Assembly: GCA_027186245.1 (NCBI GenBank)
Contig: CP114493.1
Location: forward strand, 2,983,501-3,047,500
Source: Coriaria nepalensis
Taxonomy: Eukaryota; Streptophyta; Magnoliopsida; Cucurbitales; Coriariaceae
DNA length: 64,000 nt
Direction of reading: 5' to 3'
Below, piece by piece: positions 60,447 to 64,000 of this stretch. Each line of letters begins with the position of its first letter. Positions within the stretch are counted from its first letter, which is position 1. A program made the position numbers and the translations under genes. The notes under the pieces are model-generated. The model worked only from the letters and a program-made list of their open reading frames with translations, searched no databases and had not been told where the DNA came from.

Positions 60447-62620
60447 AATTATCAAAAATTGAATTTGAATATTAATAAATGAAAAGAACGAAACTTTGTA
60501 CATGAATCATAACATAGGTCTGTCCTATTGCAAGAACATTTGTAACTATTTATCTAAATTTAAAATTTTAAAAATAAAATGTGGACCATTATAAATTTTA
60601 ATGAAATGTAAGTTTGTAGGTCCACCTCATGAATACTAAACTCCTACTTGCAATTCCTCTTTTTTAAACAAATTTTTATTTTTTTCATAAATGGGTAATA
60701 TCATTGAATAAGGTTGGAAAAAGGATAGAGAGAAGAAAAAAAAAAGGTTTAGAAGACAAACGAGCACATGAAGTTTCGCATCTTGGCGCCTTGTAAACAC
60801 ACTTTTGTTTGTATGAGAACCCATCCTCCCCACACGCATTTAGAAATGGGATTGCAAAGTTGGACCGTCTGTTTATAATTATTAAAATAGATTCTGTGCA
60901 GATTGAAATATATTCTTCAGAAACAAAAATACGGAGATATGGAGAGGGTATGAATGTTGGGTGAATAATGATTTCTCTGTCGTCTAATAATTTCGTTATG
61001 GTAGTGTGTATGCAGATGTCATGGGCCCCGCGTCACACTATTCCCCGATGCCCTTGTTCCCCTCTCTTTACTCTCTCTCTCTCTCTCGGCCATCAAGATT
61101 CTGTTTCACTTTAGATCTAGTCGCATACGAACAAAATGAGTGAGAAATGTGAATGAATTTTGTGTTATTAAAGATACTGCAAGACGTAGTTTTACTGAAA
61201 ATTACAGAATTAAGTTTGGATGTTATTAGTGATATTTATTATAATGTGTGGTTATATATTATATTATTTTAAATATTATATCAATCAATTTTAATGTTTG
61301 TAACTGTAATCTTACTTAATCTTACTTAATCTTACTTAATCTTACTTAATCTTACTATATATATACTTACTAGTTATAACCTCTTATTTCTTTTTTTTTA
61401 GTTAATTTTTTAATTCCCTCGGCTTATCTCCAAATGCATACTCGTACAAGTATTGAAAGTGAACACAACTAATCACACGTCTAATTCCATTAATCAATTA
61501 ATTAGCGTTCCACAGTTGATTCCACAGGCATATATATATATTGCCGACATCTCATTTTCATTCATGTCCTCTTTAATAGACTGTTCTTCATGAAAAGTTG
61601 AACAATATGCATTTGTCTGATTACAGGTTGAAACTTGGATATGTCTCTTATATTTGTTGATGAGTTTAATTACAAGTAAGATAGAAACAAAATCAAGAAA
61701 ATGAATAAGCTGAAAATCATGCATGAGAAGACATGACTGAAACTAAAACAAACTTCCAAGAGAAAACAATGATTTTCTGGCAGCTAGCAGCAAATTTTAT
61801 GGGCCCCGGAGACAAAATTAAAATTCCAGTGACTTTTGAGAAGATTTTTTCCGATTGCTACTCATTTCATATTTATCTGTTTTGGCTGTTTATCAATGTT
61901 TTTTCTTAGCAGAGGCTAGAGTTATAATCCTTATCTCATGTTATATATCCATCCCCCTACTGATCCTGTATTTGTGTTCTTGTCCGATTATATCTTAAAT
62001 TTATGTTAATAACTTCCTTATAATCCAAATTGAAATACAAATTAATATTTAAATTTAAATTTAATTACTTTTTTATTCAATATATAAGTTATCATATTTT
62101 TATTTATAAAATATTTTAATCATTTTTATTCATTCTTGAATTTTTTAATTTTTCAAAGAGAATTTTAAGAATTTTTTGAAGCGTCCAAAGTCAGGGTGGC
62201 AATAGCAGTGGTAGCAGGATAAATGTTGTGGTGGATAAGGTAATGAGTTTAATAAAAATAAAAATTATTAAATTTTTTATATGTAATAATTTAAAAATTA
62301 GATATTTATAGGTAAATAAATAATTAAATTTCTAGTTAGAGATTTATTTATATTTTAAATTAAAATATAAGGAAATTATTAATCTAAAAATAATAATTAA
62401 ATATAATAATAATTAATCTAAAATAAAAGGATTTAAAAGCAATAGTGAAGTAAGGAGTAAAAATAAATAAAAAATAATTTAAATTTATAATAGTTATAAA
62501 TAATATTAATTAACTAAAAAAATTTATAATACGAATTAAATTTTTGTTAATTACATCACAAAATATTTAAAAAATTCTTTAAGAAATAAAGTTGATATAA
62601 ATACTTAAACAACCTACTTT
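60447..62620. other. Unassigned AT-rich region with a 10-bp repeat array
   Basis: No gene is recognised in about 2.2 kb. CTTACTTAAT is repeated 4.6 times at 61311-61356. A CT microsatellite occurs near 61070-61087. Confidence 0.4.
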
Positions 62621-62623
62621 TAT

Positions 62624-62827
62624 TTGAAATTTATTATAAGAGATAATCCCAAGCAATCTCATTACGATGGTGGCATTGGAGTATTCAAATATATCAAACA
62701 AATTCCTGGCCTCTGTTTGTTTTTTAGTTATAGGCCTTTAGTGATTCAAAGTTGGGGGTCGTGTTCCTTAACGAGAAGGTCACTAACAGGTTATGCAATA
62801 AAGCTTGGTGATTCTGTCATTTCATAG
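62624..62827 (+). pseudogene. Ty1/copia RNase H fragment
   Basis: The open frame reads NPKQSHYDGGIGVFKYIKQI, PGLCLFF, then SLTRRSLTGYAIKLGDSVIS. This matches the copia connection/RNase H region (P-x-x-x-H-x-x-A/G-x-x-x-x-x-x-Y-I/L-K-x-x-P-G, then T-R-R-S-x-T-G-Y). The central part, with the first catalytic Asp of RNase H, is garbled (YRPLVIQSWGSC). Only this piece survives. It is on + and lies 170 bases before a small LTR, as expected for the 3' end of a copia. Confidence 0.8.
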
Positions 62828-62998
62828 AAGATAAAAAAAAAAAAAAAAAAAAAACACACATTATCTCAAAATCCTCAGCTAAGGCTGTGTATATATAGAT
62901 CCTAAAGCTACGTGTGAAATTTTATGTCTTTCTCAGTTTATTCAAAGATCTTCAAATCACTCCATCACTTCCAGTTCCATTATGCAGTTAGTATAGGA
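62828..62998. other. Spacer with A22 run
   Basis: A homopolymer of about 22 A lies near 62833-62854. No feature otherwise. Confidence 0.6.
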
Positions 62999-63000
62999 TG

Positions 63001-63164
63001 TGTTGGATTCCAACTCATCACTCTTGTAACTGTTTGTTACTGTCTGTCTATTAAAGTAGTTAACATTCAGTTATTCTTTTAGTTTGATTATTCTTGTACA
63101 AATACAAGTTAATGGGGGAATTTTATAATTAATGAAAAAAAAAAAAAATTTCACTCATTTCACA
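63001..63164 (+). mobile_element. Small copia LTR (Ale-like), about 164 bp
   Basis: This starts TGTTGGATTCCAACTC and ends TTTCACTCATTTCACA. It contains GTAACTGTTTGTTACTG and TTGTACAAATACAAG, features seen in short Ale-type copia LTRs as I know them. Position after an RNase H fragment supports a 3' LTR. No second copy is in the window to confirm it. Confidence 0.5.
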
Positions 63165-63184
63165 GTTGGATCCTACTATGATAT

Positions 63185-63330
63185 CACTACAAGAATCACA
63201 CCCAAATGCGACGCCTGTATACATTAAGTAAGACCAACATTTCTTCGTGTTAAATCCAAATTCGACGATTCCACACATCAGGTCATCTGGGGCGTTGCTA
63301 CGAATTTTGCGCGTCACGGTAATTACGGCT
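63185..63330 (+). mobile_element. CACTA (En/Spm-type) terminus
   Basis: CACTACAAGAATCACACC is the canonical start of plant CACTA elements. Subterminal GCGACGCC, CGACGATTCC, GGGGCGTTGCTACG and TTGCGCGTCACGG resemble their GC-rich motifs. No matching TTCTTGTAGTG end was found before 64000, so the element runs out of the window or is truncated. Confidence 0.55.
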
Positions 63331-64000
63331 GGAATATATATACCATCGATACATACAAAAATTGAATAAATTAATTCATCTGTAAGCTAATCTCGGCCCA
63401 TGGCCAGTCTCGTGGTGCGGCTCTTCATTTCAGACACTTATGCTTTGAGAGGCCTAGCTAGGATTGTTCTTTGTGCTCGCGGCCCAGCTCGTTTTTTATG
63501 CGGTGTTCATAGAAGCGCCAAGGCTGGGCTGGACCTCTCATTCTTACAGCTCTATTGGTGCTAGAGATTTTCTTTCTCAAATTAATTGTTATTTTTGTTA
63601 ATTCAACCAAATATAATTTTTATTCTCGCATCATTGAGTTTCCTTGCAAGAAGAAACTTTTCGTTTTCATGATGTTAGTAGGATTTTTCTCTTTAATTTT
63701 TTGGGGTAGCGGCATGAGAATTTGCGTCGAGAGTTAAGTTTTCCATATAAGCACATGAGGACTGGTCAAATTAAATGAAAAAAAATGCTAAAATAATTTG
63801 GTAAGTTTTATAATTAATGGAGATGAGCCAACAAAGAAAGAGAGTTTATAGATCAAGTCTAGTGAATACATGGCCAATATCTATCACTTCTTTGCAAAAG
63901 TTGGCCCTTTACAAACATCATCTGTTTCGTAAATTTGGTTCCTTCAGCTGTTTAGCATCTTTCTCTAAAGTTCTCTCTCTTGATTCCTTTGATAATCGGT
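63331..64000. other. Unassigned right end
   Basis: No gene is recognised. The 63390-63540 part is GC-richer. The 60-codon open frame at 63555-63737 is hydrophobic but unlike anything known to me. Confidence 0.4.

Overview
This is plant nuclear DNA, AT-rich and intron-bearing. It holds plant-type Mutator, Ty1/copia, Ty3/gypsy and LINE remnants, a short insert of plastid 16S rDNA, and one intact plant-specific transcription-factor gene. A dicot is likely but cannot be proved from this window. Only one host gene is convincing. Nearly everything else is decayed, nested transposable-element sequence. I see no CRISPR array, operon, tRNA gene or bacterial-type system, and I do not claim a new biological system.

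Layout. 1-2.93 kb: a Mutator-like element (MULE), with the end of a Ulp1-like protease on + converging on a broken transposase on -. 2.3-5.0 kb: a rearranged tandem duplication that includes an inverted ~400-bp block. 5.6-7.8 kb (-): a three-exon INDETERMINATE-DOMAIN zinc-finger gene of the SGR5/IDD14-16 type, 463 aa, with microsatellite-rich upstream DNA. 9.8-10.6 kb: a LINE 3' fragment. 11.4-19.0 kb (+): a copia element whose integrase is interrupted by a related ~2.2-kb LTR. 19.24-19.44 kb: plastid-derived DNA. 20.2-23.7 kb (+): a second copia with its own LTR insertion. 23.7-24.3 kb: a hAT-like non-autonomous element. 25.5-28.3 kb: a remnant of a plant transposon-protein ORF behind an intron-like region.

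From 28.4 to 56.1 kb the same long-LTR copia family recurs, almost always on the minus strand: LTRs or fragments near 28.5, 32.5-34.6, 35.3-36.8, 42.7-43.2 and 54.2-56.1 kb, with bodies at 43.2-46.9, 47.1-49.6 and 49.6-52.6 kb. Interspersed are a clean solo LTR with a target-site duplication (31352-32006), a possible gypsy LTR (34.6-35.3 kb) and a gypsy integrase remnant (41.0-42.25 kb). 56.5-60.45 kb (-) is a different copia with short LTRs, no gag, and a 36-bp in-frame repeat array in its pre-integrase segment. The right end holds a copia RNase H scrap, a small LTR and a CACTA-type terminus.

How parts relate: the IDD gene stands alone, between a rearranged MULE block on its 3' side and GA-rich repeats on its 5' side. 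The retroelements record repeated insertion of one copia family into itself, then decay and solo-LTR formation. Homologies were judged by eye from translation and internal alignment, so boundaries of decayed elements are approximate unless a duplicated target or splice signal is stated.
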